Positions 1 to 6,493 of a stretch of 13,658 nt of DNA are shown here, piece after piece. The notes under the pieces were generated by a model that worked only from the letters and a program-made list of their open reading frames with translations, did no database searches and had not been told where the DNA came from. The stretch is from contig CAILTC010000101.1 in NCBI GenBank assembly GCA_903837025.1, positions 1 to 13,658 on the forward strand. Reading direction: 5' to 3'. This DNA is from an uncultured Bacteroidota bacterium (lineage in GTDB: Bacteria; Bacteroidota; Bacteroidia; Flavobacteriales; Flavobacteriaceae). The position numbers were made by a program, and so were the translations under genes. Numbering within the stretch: position 1 is the stretch's first letter; every line of letters begins with the position of its first letter.

Positions 1-849
1 GCTTCCCAAAAAGCTATTGCAGATGCAGGAATTGACCCAGAAACCATTGACTACATTATTTTTGCACACAATTTTGGCGATGTAAAACATGGAACAACCC
101 AATCGGATATGATTCCAAGTTTAGCCACACGTGTCAAACATAAACTACAAATACAAAACCCACGATGTGTTGCTTATGACATTCTTTTTGGTTGTCCGGG
201 TTGGATTGAAGGAGTGCTTCAAGCCAATGCTTTCATCAAATCGGGCATGGCAAAACGTTGTTTGGTAATTGGTTCCGAAACATTATCGAGAGTTGTTGAT
301 CCGCACGATCGCGATTCTATGATTTATTCTGACGGAGCAGGCGCAACAATAGTTGAAGCTTCTGACGATGAAACTGGAATGCTTGCTTACGAAAATGCAA
401 CTTACGCCATTGAAGAAGCCAATTATTTGTTTTTCGGAAAATCTTATAATCCAGAGTTGACCGAAGATGTTCGCTATATAAAAATGTACGGACGTAAAAT
501 TTACGAATTTGCTTTGAGCAAAGTTCCTGCAGCTATGAAAAGTTGTTTAGACAAAAGCGGATTAGGAATTGAAGATGTGAAAAAAATCTTGATTCACCAG
601 GCAAATGAAAAAATGGATGAAGCCATAATTCACCGTTTTTACCGATTATACGGAAAATCAGTACCTAAAGACATTATGCCAATGAGCATTCACGAACTAG
701 GAAACAGCAGTGTTGCGACCGTTCCAACGCTTTTAGATTTATTGATCCGCGGAAAAATCGAAAACCAAGAACTACACAAAGGCGACGTTCTTATTTTTGC
801 ATCTGTGGGTGCAGGGATGAACATTAATGCTTTTGTTTATAGATATTAA
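1..849 (+). CDS. Ketoacyl-ACP synthase III (FabH-like), 5' end outside window
   Basis: The open frame runs from base 1, so the gene begins before the window; the ATG at 109 is internal. 282 residues are visible, and against a usual length near 350 about 70 N-terminal residues are missing. Family hallmarks are the acyl-accepting cysteine in FGCPGW (codon 193-195), the histidine in ILIHQAN and the asparagine in HELGNSS, the Cys-His-Asn triad of condensing enzymes of the FabH/thiolase fold. DGAGATIVE and SVGAGMNINAF are also typical of the fold. Known role of the family: condensation of an acyl-CoA with malonyl-ACP to start a fatty acid or specialised acyl chain in the cytoplasm. The neighbouring methyltransferase and glycosyltransferase suggest (inference) a special lipid or lipid-linked product rather than housekeeping FabH. 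Substrate cannot be read from the sequence. Confidence 0.9.
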   Translation, partial: ASQKAIADAGIDPETIDYIIFAHNFGDVKHGTTQSDMIPSLATRVKHKLQIQNPRCVAYDILFGCPGWIEGVLQANAFIKSGMAKRCLVIGSETLSRVVDPHDRDSMIYSDGAGATIVEASDDETGMLAYENATYAIEEANYLFFGKSYNPELTEDVRYIKMYGRKIYEFALSKVPAAMKSCLDKSGLGIEDVKKILIHQANEKMDEAIIHRFYRLYGKSVPKDIMPMSIHELGNSSVATVPTLLDLLIRGKIENQELHKGDVLIFASVGAGMNINAFVYRY

Positions 850-873
850 AAAAAAGTAAAGAGTTGAATGTTA

Positions 874-911
874 AAGGTTAAAAGTGGTCAGATTTGAAAA
901 CTTTTAACCTT
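874..911 (+). terminator. Inverted repeat after ketoacyl synthase gene
   Basis: A perfect 12-bp inverted repeat (aaggttaaaagt at 874-885, acttttaacctt at 900-911) with a 14-base loop lies 25 bases after the stop codon. It could end transcription of the synthase gene, but no clean T run follows and the arms are AT-rich, so it may only be a repeat remnant. Confidence 0.35.
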
Positions 912-945
912 GACCTTTTAAACAATAATAGAACTAAAGAACGAT

Positions 946-970
946 AGATTACTTCGTTCCTCGCAATGAC
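946..970. repeat. Dispersed intergenic repeat fragment (ATTGCGAGG type)
   Basis: Read on the - strand this stretch begins GTCATTGCGAGGAACGAAG and ends taatct. I recall sequences of this kind as recurrent intergenic repeats in many bacterial genomes, including Bacteroidetes. Here it runs across the first possible start codon (966) of the downstream methyltransferase gene. Only one copy is in the window, so copy number is not shown. Confidence 0.5.
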
Positions 971-1496
971 TATGTACGAGAAAACATTTCCAAATAAGAG
1001 ATTCAAATATACTTTAGAATTCCTGCAAAAACACGTTTCTAAGTCCGAAACCATTTTAGATTTAGGTGTCGAAAATCCGTTTTCAAAGATAATGAAAGCC
1101 GAAGGTTTTCAAGTCAAAAATACCACTGGCGAAGATTTAGACATCAATCAAAACGTGTTTGTATCTGAAAAACAAGAGGTCGTAACTGCTTTCGAAATTT
1201 TCGAACATTTACTGAATCCGTTTACAATTTTGTCAGCAATAAAATCCGATAAATTACTTATTTCTATTCCTTTACGACTATGGTTTTCTTCTGCTTATCG
1301 TAGTAAAACTGATATGTGGGACAGACATTATCACGAATTTGAAGATTGGCAATTAGATTGGCTTTTAGAAAAAACAGGTTGGAAAATTATTGATCGAGAG
1401 AAATTTACACATCCTGTCAAAAAAATTGGCTTTCGTCCTTTCCTAAGACTCATCACACCTAGATATTATATTGTTTACGCTGAAAGAGTAAAATAA
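966..1496 (+). CDS. SAM-dependent methyltransferase-like protein
   Basis: A 176-residue protein resembling class I SAM-dependent methyltransferases. Visible features are a beta-strand plus motif-I-like ILDLGVENPFS (about 30-40), an acidic DLDI near residue 57 and the FEIFEHLLNP stretch (about 77-86) that resembles motif post-II/III of the Methyltransf_11/23 type (VIEHL.DP). Motif I departs from the usual DxGxGxG because the second and third glycines are replaced in DLGVENP, and the protein is short for the family, so activity is not certain. The ATG at 966 lies in a repeat-like sequence; the ATG at 972 (MYEKTF...) may be the original start. The stop overlaps the start of the glycosyltransferase by one base (TAATG), indicating translational coupling. 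The substrate is unknown; the context suggests an envelope lipid or glycan. Confidence 0.75.
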   Translation: MTMYEKTFPNKRFKYTLEFLQKHVSKSETILDLGVENPFSKIMKAEGFQVKNTTGEDLDINQNVFVSEKQEVVTAFEIFEHLLNPFTILSAIKSDKLLISIPLRLWFSSAYRSKTDMWDRHYHEFEDWQLDWLLEKTGWKIIDREKFTHPVKKIGFRPFLRLITPRYYIVYAERVK

Positions 1497-2344
1497 TGAA
1501 TTTCTATATTGTCATTCCAGCACATAACGAAGAAGCTTTTATAGCTTTGACCTTGCAATCCTTGATTTCGCAAACCGTTTTACCTAAAAAAATTGTCATT
1601 GTCAATGATAATTCTACCGATAAAACTGCCGAAATTGTTTTGGCTTTCGCCAAAGAAAATCCGTTTATTACTTTAGTCAACAAAACATCTAGCGCGATAC
1701 ATTTGCCAGGAAGCAAAGTAATTCAGGCTTTTCACAAAGGCTTCGAAACTTTGGATAATGAATACGATATCATCGTAAAATTAGATGCTGATTTGATAAT
1801 GCCTAATAATTATTTCGAACGAATCCAATCCATTTTTGAAAAAGATTTAAAAGTAGGGATGGCTGGTGGATTTGCTTACATCGAAAAAAACGGGGATTGG
1901 ATTCTAGAAAACCTAACCGACAAAGATCATATTCGTGGTGCTTTCAAAGCGTACAGAAAAGGATGTTTCGAGCAAATAGGAAACCTGAAACCAGCAATGG
2001 GCTGGGATACTGTTGACGAATTGTTGTGCAAATTTTACGGATGGAAAGTAGTAACCGATGCTTCCTTGAAAGTAAAACATCTGAAACCAACTGGTGCCAA
2101 TTATAACAAAACCGCACGTTACAAACAAGGCGAAGCATTTTACACCTTGGGCTATGGATTTTTCATAACAGCAATAGCTTCGGCAAAACTGGCGATGATG
2201 AAAAAAAAACCATTACTTTTCATTGATTATATTCAAGGTTTCATGAAAGCCAAATCGGCAAAAACTGCTTTATTAGTCACTCCAGAACAAGCCAAATTCA
2301 TTCGGAATTATCGATTGAAGAAAATGAAAGAGAAACTTTTTTAA
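1496..2344 (+). CDS. Family 2 glycosyltransferase
   Basis: A 282-residue GT-A fold glycosyltransferase. The N-terminus IVIPAHNEEAFI is the typical start of GT2 enzymes, followed by VIVNDNSTDKTAEIV (about 34-48) for nucleotide-sugar binding and the metal-binding DAD motif in VKLDADLIMPNNYF (97-99). AMGWDTVDEL near residue 167 fits the acceptor-side ED-like region. No clear membrane span is seen; the last residues are basic (RLKKMKEKLF), which could help it sit at the inner membrane. Known role of the family: transfer of a sugar from an NDP- or lipid-linked donor to a glycan or lipid. It is coupled to the preceding methyltransferase by a TAATG overlap, so the two probably act on the same product (inference). 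Donor and acceptor are unknown. Confidence 0.92.
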   Translation: MNFYIVIPAHNEEAFIALTLQSLISQTVLPKKIVIVNDNSTDKTAEIVLAFAKENPFITLVNKTSSAIHLPGSKVIQAFHKGFETLDNEYDIIVKLDADLIMPNNYFERIQSIFEKDLKVGMAGGFAYIEKNGDWILENLTDKDHIRGAFKAYRKGCFEQIGNLKPAMGWDTVDELLCKFYGWKVVTDASLKVKHLKPTGANYNKTARYKQGEAFYTLGYGFFITAIASAKLAMMKKKPLLFIDYIQGFMKAKSAKTALLVTPEQAKFIRNYRLKKMKEKLF

Positions 2345-2388
2345 TGTTGAATTTAGCTTCGGCATTCAGTTATTTTAAAAAAGCCAAG

Positions 2389-2420
2389 AACTCTTAACTC
2401 ATAACTCACAACTTATAACT
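2389..2420. repeat. Degenerate 7-bp tandem repeat (TAACTC-like)
   Basis: About four and a half imperfect copies of a heptamer can be laid out: aactc, TTAACTC, ATAACTC, ACAACTT, ATAACT. It lies in the 99-base gap before mlaE and runs directly into a -7-like box at 2420-2427. Confidence 0.6.
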
Positions 2421-2427
2421 ATTTTTG
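2420..2427 (+). promoter_or_regulatory. Candidate -7 box for mlaEF
   Basis: TATTTTTG matches the Bacteroidetes -7 consensus TAnnTTTG and lies 16 bases before the mlaE start codon. No TTG is found at the expected -33 position, which falls in the heptamer repeat, so support is partial. Confidence 0.4.
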
Positions 2428-2443
2428 ACAATATTATAAAACT

Positions 2444-3193
2444 ATGATGCTCCTTCGTTATATCTCTCAAATAGGAAAATACTTTTTGATGTGGAAAGAA
2501 ATTTTCAGCAAACAGACCAAATGGCCTGTAATGAAAGATCTTATCTTCAAAGAAATCGATGATTTAATTATTGGTTCACTTGGAATTGTGGCCTTCATTT
2601 CCTTTTTTGTAGGAGGTGTTGTTGCCATTCAAACAGCCCTGAACTTAAACAATCCATTAATTCCGAAATACCTCATTGGTTTTGCCACAAGGCAATCCGT
2701 AATTTTAGAATTTGCACCAACATTTATCTCAATAATTATGGCGGGAAAAATGGGGTCTTTCATCACTTCAAGCATAGGAACCATGCGCGTTACAGAACAA
2801 ATAGATGCACTCGAAGTTATGGGTGTTAATTCGTTAAATTATCTTGTTTTCCCAAAAATCATCGCCTTATTACTATATCCTTTTCTTATTGGTATAAGTA
2901 TGTTTTTAGGTGTTTTTGGTGGCTGGATGGCGTCGGTTTATGGTGGATTTACATCAAGTACTGATTTTATTATGGGTGCCCAAATGGAATTTAATCCATT
3001 CCATATTACTTATGCATTTATAAAAACAATAATTTTTGCTATGTTTTTAGCGACTATTCCATCCTTTCATGGCTATTATATGAAAGGTGGCGCTCTCGAA
3101 GTAGGAAAAGCAAGTACCGTGTCCTTTGTTTGGACATCAGTTTGCATTATTCTGATAAATTATATTATAACCCATTTGTTATTAGGCTCATGA
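2444..3193 (+). CDS. mlaE: MlaE-family ABC transporter permease
   Basis: A 249-residue multi-span inner-membrane protein of the MlaE (former DUF140) family, about the usual length. An amphipathic N-terminal helix is followed by hydrophobic segments around 41-66, 86-105, 132-165, 190-205 and 225-247. The conserved family stretch GTMRVTEQIDALEVMGVN occupies 112-129, and a GYYMKGGALEVGKAS region near 210-224 matches the second conserved block. MlaE proteins form the permease of the Mla-type system that moves phospholipids between inner and outer membrane and maintains outer-membrane asymmetry. The stop overlaps the ATG of the ATPase gene (ATGA), so the pair forms one transporter. No MCE-domain (MlaD), STAS (MlaB) or periplasmic (MlaC) gene is in the window. 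A second ATG follows immediately (2447), so the exact start is open by one codon. Confidence 0.93.
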   Translation: MMLLRYISQIGKYFLMWKEIFSKQTKWPVMKDLIFKEIDDLIIGSLGIVAFISFFVGGVVAIQTALNLNNPLIPKYLIGFATRQSVILEFAPTFISIIMAGKMGSFITSSIGTMRVTEQIDALEVMGVNSLNYLVFPKIIALLLYPFLIGISMFLGVFGGWMASVYGGFTSSTDFIMGAQMEFNPFHITYAFIKTIIFAMFLATIPSFHGYYMKGGALEVGKASTVSFVWTSVCIILINYIITHLLLGS

Positions 3194-3951
3194 TAGAAAT
3201 AAAAAACGCAGAGAAATCATTTGGCGACAGCAAAGTTCTTAAAGGTGTTTCGGCAGTTTTCGAAGCTGGAAAGGCCAATTTAGTAATCGGACAAAGTGGA
3301 TCGGGTAAAACCGTTTTGCTAAAAAGTTTATTAGGAATTCATAAACTCGATTCAGGAACGATTTCATTTGATGGCAGAATCTATTCTGAACTTGATGAAG
3401 TAGAAAAGAGAGATTTAAGAACCGAAATTGGAATGGTTTTTCAAGGAAGTGCCTTATTTGATTCGATGACCGTTGCCGAAAATATAGGTTTCCCGTTGAA
3501 AATGTTTACCAATAGTCCAAATTCCGAAATACAAAAACGCGTTGATTTTGTTTTAAAAAGGGTTAATCTTATTGATGCACACAATAAATTACCTTCGGAA
3601 ATTTCTGGAGGAATGCAAAAAAGGGTAGCTATTGCTCGCGCTATTGTAAATAAACCAAAATACCTTTTTTGTGATGAACCCAATTCTGGTTTAGATCCCA
3701 ACACCGCTATTTTGATCGATAATCTTATCGAAGAAATAACCGATGAGTACAATATTACCACCGTGATAAACACCCACGATATGAACTCGGTAATGGAAAT
3801 TGGAGATAAAATTATATTTTTGAAAAATGGCCTTAAAGAATGGGAAGGCACAAAAGACGAGATTTTCAGAACCGATAATCAAGCTATAGTTGACTTTGTT
3901 TATTCTTCTAATTTATTTAAAAAAGTAAGAGAAGCTTATTTAAAAAGCTAA
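3190..3951 (+). CDS. mlaF: MlaF-type ABC transporter ATPase
   Basis: A 253-residue single-domain ABC ATPase. Visible motifs are Walker A GQSGSGKT (34-41), Q-loop MVFQGSALFDSMTVAENIGFP (from 82), signature ISGGMQKRVAIARA (138-151), Walker B YLFCDEP with catalytic Glu163, D-loop SGLDP and switch His196 in NTHD. ALFDSMTVAENI and ISGGMQKR are typical of the MlaF branch. The start at 3190 is chosen over an in-frame ATG at 3130 because MIEIKNAEKSFGD is the normal ABC N-terminus and gives the ATGA overlap with mlaE, whereas the longer form would read 20 residues of unrelated sequence inside mlaE. It powers the MlaE permease at the cytoplasmic face. The stop codon sits inside a hairpin that probably ends the transcript. 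Confidence 0.93.
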   Translation: MIEIKNAEKSFGDSKVLKGVSAVFEAGKANLVIGQSGSGKTVLLKSLLGIHKLDSGTISFDGRIYSELDEVEKRDLRTEIGMVFQGSALFDSMTVAENIGFPLKMFTNSPNSEIQKRVDFVLKRVNLIDAHNKLPSEISGGMQKRVAIARAIVNKPKYLFCDEPNSGLDPNTAILIDNLIEEITDEYNITTVINTHDMNSVMEIGDKIIFLKNGLKEWEGTKDEIFRTDNQAIVDFVYSSNLFKKVREAYLKS

Positions 3952-3963
3952 TCTTACTCTTTT
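3924..3963 (+). terminator. Terminator hairpin overlapping the end of mlaF
   Basis: Arms agtaaga (3924-3930) plus agctt (3933-3937) pair with aagct (3945-3949) plus tcttact (3952-3958), with a two-by-two internal loop, followed by CTCTTTT. It covers the mlaF stop codon and lies just before the converging guanylyltransferase gene. The T run is short, so efficiency is uncertain. Confidence 0.55.
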
Positions 3964-3980
3964 CGATTTCTATAAAACTA

Positions 3981-5042
3981 CTACGTTAATTTTATTTGGG
4001 AAACAATTCCCTTTATTTCTTGTTCCTTACTTTTTGGGTAAATTAACAAAACATTGTCTTTATCTACGATTATATAATCTTCAAGACCGTCAATAATTAC
4101 GAGTTTATTTTTTGCCGTACTTATGATATTGCTGGATGAATTATGCAACAAAACGGTAGCATTTACGACGGCATTATCATTATCGTCTTTTGGTAATTTT
4201 TCGTGCAAAGAACCCCAAGTCCCAAGGTCATTCCAGTCGAAAGTGGCAGGAAGCACAAATACATTCTCAGCTTTTTCCATGACGGCGTAATCTATAGAAA
4301 CATTTTCGGCCAAGGCATAATTTTCTTCAATGACAGCGGCTTCTTTTGCAGTATTATAACTTTCGACACCTTTAAGAAACAAAGCATTCATTTGTGGTTG
4401 AAATTTTTCGAAAGCTTCGGTTATGGTTTTCACACTCCAAATAAAAATCCCTCCATTCCACAAGAAATTACCGCTTTTAATAAACGTTTTAGCCGTTTCA
4501 TAATCTGGTTTTTCTCTAAACTGAGAAACTTTTTTTATCGGATTCACATCGGTTTTATCATATTCGATGTAACCAAAACCCGTATTAGGAAACGTAGGCT
4601 GAATTCCGAGCGTCATTAGTGCGTTTTCATTGCCACAATAATCAAAACAATGTTGCAAATTTTCTGCAAAAGCTGTTTCATCTTCAATCCAATGGTCGCT
4701 TGGAGCTACCACCATAACTGCATTGGGATTTTGTTTTTGAATTTTTAGCGAAGCATATAAAATACAAGGAGCTGTATTTCGCATAGCGGGTTCTAATAAA
4801 ACCTGCTCTTGCTTAACCATTGGCAATTGCTCTAAAACAATAGAATTGTATTTCTCGTTGGTTAAAATCAAGATGTTTTCAACCGGAATCAATTTTGATA
4901 ATCGGCTAAAGGTTTTCTGGATTAAGGTATCTCCCGAACCCAACATATCGTGAAATTGCTTTGGAAAATCAGTGGTACTTACCGGCCAAAACCGAGAACC
5001 AACTCCACCGGCCATTATAATTGCGTAATAATTTTTATTCAT
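3981..5042 (-). CDS. manC: Mannose-1-phosphate guanylyltransferase
   Basis: A 353-residue nucleotidyltransferase that makes GDP-mannose from mannose-1-phosphate and GTP. The N-terminus carries the signature AGGVGSRFWP (11-20) and PKQF (27-30), then EPAMRNTAPCI, the metal-site region APSDHW, FREKPD and WNGGIFIW, all typical of the ManC/GMP family. The length fits the monofunctional form, without the C-terminal isomerase (cupin) domain of bifunctional enzymes. GDP-mannose feeds mannosylated and fucosylated glycans such as capsule, O-antigen or glycoprotein sugars. It lies 51 bases downstream of the SprT-like gene on the same strand and could be the last gene of that operon; it converges with mlaF across a 29-base gap. 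The start at 5042 gives the usual MNKNYYAIIMAGG N-terminus. Confidence 0.95.
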   Translation of the reverse strand: MNKNYYAIIMAGGVGSRFWPVSTTDFPKQFHDMLGSGDTLIQKTFSRLSKLIPVENILILTNEKYNSIVLEQLPMVKQEQVLLEPAMRNTAPCILYASLKIQKQNPNAVMVVAPSDHWIEDETAFAENLQHCFDYCGNENALMTLGIQPTFPNTGFGYIEYDKTDVNPIKKVSQFREKPDYETAKTFIKSGNFLWNGGIFIWSVKTITEAFEKFQPQMNALFLKGVESYNTAKEAAVIEENYALAENVSIDYAVMEKAENVFVLPATFDWNDLGTWGSLHEKLPKDDNDNAVVNATVLLHNSSSNIISTAKNKLVIIDGLEDYIIVDKDNVLLIYPKSKEQEIKGIVSQIKLT

Positions 5043-5093
5043 TTTATACGTTTCTATGAGAACCGAAGTTATCTCAAATTATTTTAATTTATA

Positions 5094-5693
5094 TCAACTC
5101 GGCAACAATTCTACCTCTGCATTTGGATTAAAAAGATAGGTTCTTCCTGAATTTATTTCTACACATTCGTAGCGTTTTGTTCTCAGTGCTCCTTTTTTGA
5201 AAATCTTTCCGTTATGAATTCTGAAAACACTGCCGTAAGGAACTTCAAAGATATAATTTTTATCGTTTTGAACATCAAATTGTTTCAATGCCAATGATAA
5301 TGTAGCATCCGTATCGCTACTTGCAGAAGGATTTTTAAAATGTCTTGCCAATAAAGGAAGCAAATGATTCGGAAAAATCTCAGGTCGAATAAACGGAACC
5401 ATCAACCGTTGAAAGGAATATTTCCATTCAGTTCCATGTGGTTTTATATTTCTTCCAAATTTTTCGAAGGCAACCAAATGAGAAATTTCGTGAATTAGGG
5501 TAATCAAAAACTTGTATTTATTGAGACTCGAATTAACCGTAATTTCGTGTTTCCCGCTCAAGCCTTTTCTATAATCGCCATGCCGAGTTTGTCGTTCGTT
5601 CACAATTTTAAGATGTACTTGATTAATAACAATCAGCTCAAAAACTGGTTTCACGGCATGTTCGGGCAAATATTTTGATAAGGTTTCGCTCAA
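5094..5693 (-). CDS. SprT-like zinc metalloprotein, TTG start
   Basis: A 199-residue protein with the zinc-peptidase motif HEISH (His68, Glu69, His72) in LITLIHEISHLVAFEKFG and a further likely ligand, His86, in IKPHGTEW, the pattern of the SprT/Spartan domain. The C-terminal third holds basic and aromatic residues (FRIHNGKIFKKGALRTKRYECVE), but the four-cysteine zinc ribbon of E. coli SprT is not seen. SprT-domain proteins in eukaryotes cut DNA-protein crosslinks; the bacterial role is poorly defined. No ATG is in frame between the upstream stop (5747-5745) and the conserved N-terminal region, so TTG at 5693-5691, giving MSETLSKYLP, is the likely start. It begins 5 bases after the SDR stop, so the two are probably translated from one mRNA. 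Confidence 0.88.
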   Translation of the reverse strand: MSETLSKYLPEHAVKPVFELIVINQVHLKIVNERQTRHGDYRKGLSGKHEITVNSSLNKYKFLITLIHEISHLVAFEKFGRNIKPHGTEWKYSFQRLMVPFIRPEIFPNHLLPLLARHFKNPSASSDTDATLSLALKQFDVQNDKNYIFEVPYGSVFRIHNGKIFKKGALRTKRYECVEINSGRTYLFNPNAEVELLPS

Positions 5694-5698
5694 AATAA

Positions 5699-6376
5699 TT
5701 AAGGATTTGTAGATGAAACCTGCAATACTTTTCCGTTGTAATATTTATTAGCGGTCAAGGCAAAATTACAAATATAATCAGCCATTTCTTTTGCAGTAAT
5801 TGGTGCTTCGTAACCTGGAAAAGCTTCTTGTAACATTTCAGTTTGAACAGCGCCAAGAGCCAAAACATTAAATGAAATTCCTCGCTCTTTGTATTCCTCG
5901 GCTAACAATTCGGACAAAGTAATAACAGCACCTTTACTTGAGCTATATGCCGAAAGCCCAGCGAATTTAAGACTTCCTTGAATACCTCCCATCGAACTTA
6001 TAGTAACCACATGACTTCCTTTTTGCAAATAAGGCAAGCACGCACGCGTTAAATTGGCAACGCCAAAAACATTGACTTTATAGATATTCTCAAAATCGGA
6101 TTGGGAAGTTTCGGAGAAAGGTTTCAGTAATAAACTACCTGCATTATGTATAATTATATCTACATTTTTCCAGGATTGCGAAAGGAATTTCTCGACTTGT
6201 TGCATTTCATTTTCGTCAGACAAATCGACAGAAAGGCAAGTAATATTTTGATTCTCGATCAATTCCTGAGACGTTTTTCTGGAGATTGCAACTACATTGT
6301 GACCGGCATTGGCAAACTGCAACGCCAATTCATAACCAATTCCTCTTGAAGTTCCTGTAATAATGATATTTTTCAT
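5699..6376 (-). CDS. SDR-family NAD(P)-dependent oxidoreductase
   Basis: A 225-residue classical short-chain dehydrogenase. The Rossmann cofactor motif TGTSRGIG is at 7-14, the NAG motif appears as IIHNAG (75-80), an Asn in VNVFG (about 102) and the catalytic set is Ser127/Ser128 with Tyr144 and Lys148 in YSSSK. ALGAVQTEM near residue 173 is the usual P(G/A)xV.T loop, here with Ala-Leu-Gly in place of the common Pro-Gly. The protein is somewhat shorter than the typical 245-250 residues but complete at both ends. Substrate is unknown; SDRs reduce or oxidise alcohols, ketones or acyl intermediates in the cytoplasm. It is the first gene of a likely SDR, sprT-like, guanylyltransferase operon and is separated from the upstream acyl-CoA dehydrogenase by a terminator. 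Confidence 0.93.
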   Translation of the reverse strand: MKNIIITGTSRGIGYELALQFANAGHNVVAISRKTSQELIENQNITCLSVDLSDENEMQQVEKFLSQSWKNVDIIIHNAGSLLLKPFSETSQSDFENIYKVNVFGVANLTRACLPYLQKGSHVVTISSMGGIQGSLKFAGLSAYSSSKGAVITLSELLAEEYKERGISFNVLALGAVQTEMLQEAFPGYEAPITAKEMADYICNFALTANKYYNGKVLQVSSTNP

Positions 6377-6436
6377 AGAGCGAAATTAAGCAAAAACTTT
6401 AAAAAAAGCGATTTTTGAAACTGATATAAATTCCAA

Positions 6437-6472
6437 TAAAAAACCCTTTCCTTTTTTAATTGGGAAAGGGTC
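6437..6472 (-). terminator. Rho-independent terminator of acyl-CoA dehydrogenase gene
   Basis: On the - strand a stem ACCCTTTCC/GGAAAGGGT (arms 6471-6463 and 6451-6443, 9 bp, 11-base loop) is followed at once by TTTTTTATT. It lies 22 bases past the dehydrogenase stop, and this orientation isolates that gene from the SDR gene downstream. Confidence 0.85.
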
Positions 6473-6493
6473 TGAATAAAAATAATCTTCCAC

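Noticed and set aside
109..111. ATG at 109 as start of the ketoacyl synthase
   Set aside because: The frame is open to base 1 and the upstream residues (DPETIDYIIFAHNFGD) are typical of the family, so the gene is simply cut by the window.
2389..2420. CRISPR-like repeat array
   Set aside because: The repeats are 7-base, imperfect and without spacers; no CRISPR array or cas gene is in the window.
3130..3189. Longer mlaF with a start at 3130
   Set aside because: The extra 20 residues are out-of-frame mlaE sequence; the start at 3190 gives the standard ABC N-terminus and the ATGA overlap.
3441..3851. 136-codon frame on -
   Set aside because: Antisense to the ABC ATPase motifs of mlaF; the sense protein is unambiguous.
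4203..4619. 138-codon frame on +
   Set aside because: Lies inside the well-supported guanylyltransferase gene on -, with no recognisable protein features.
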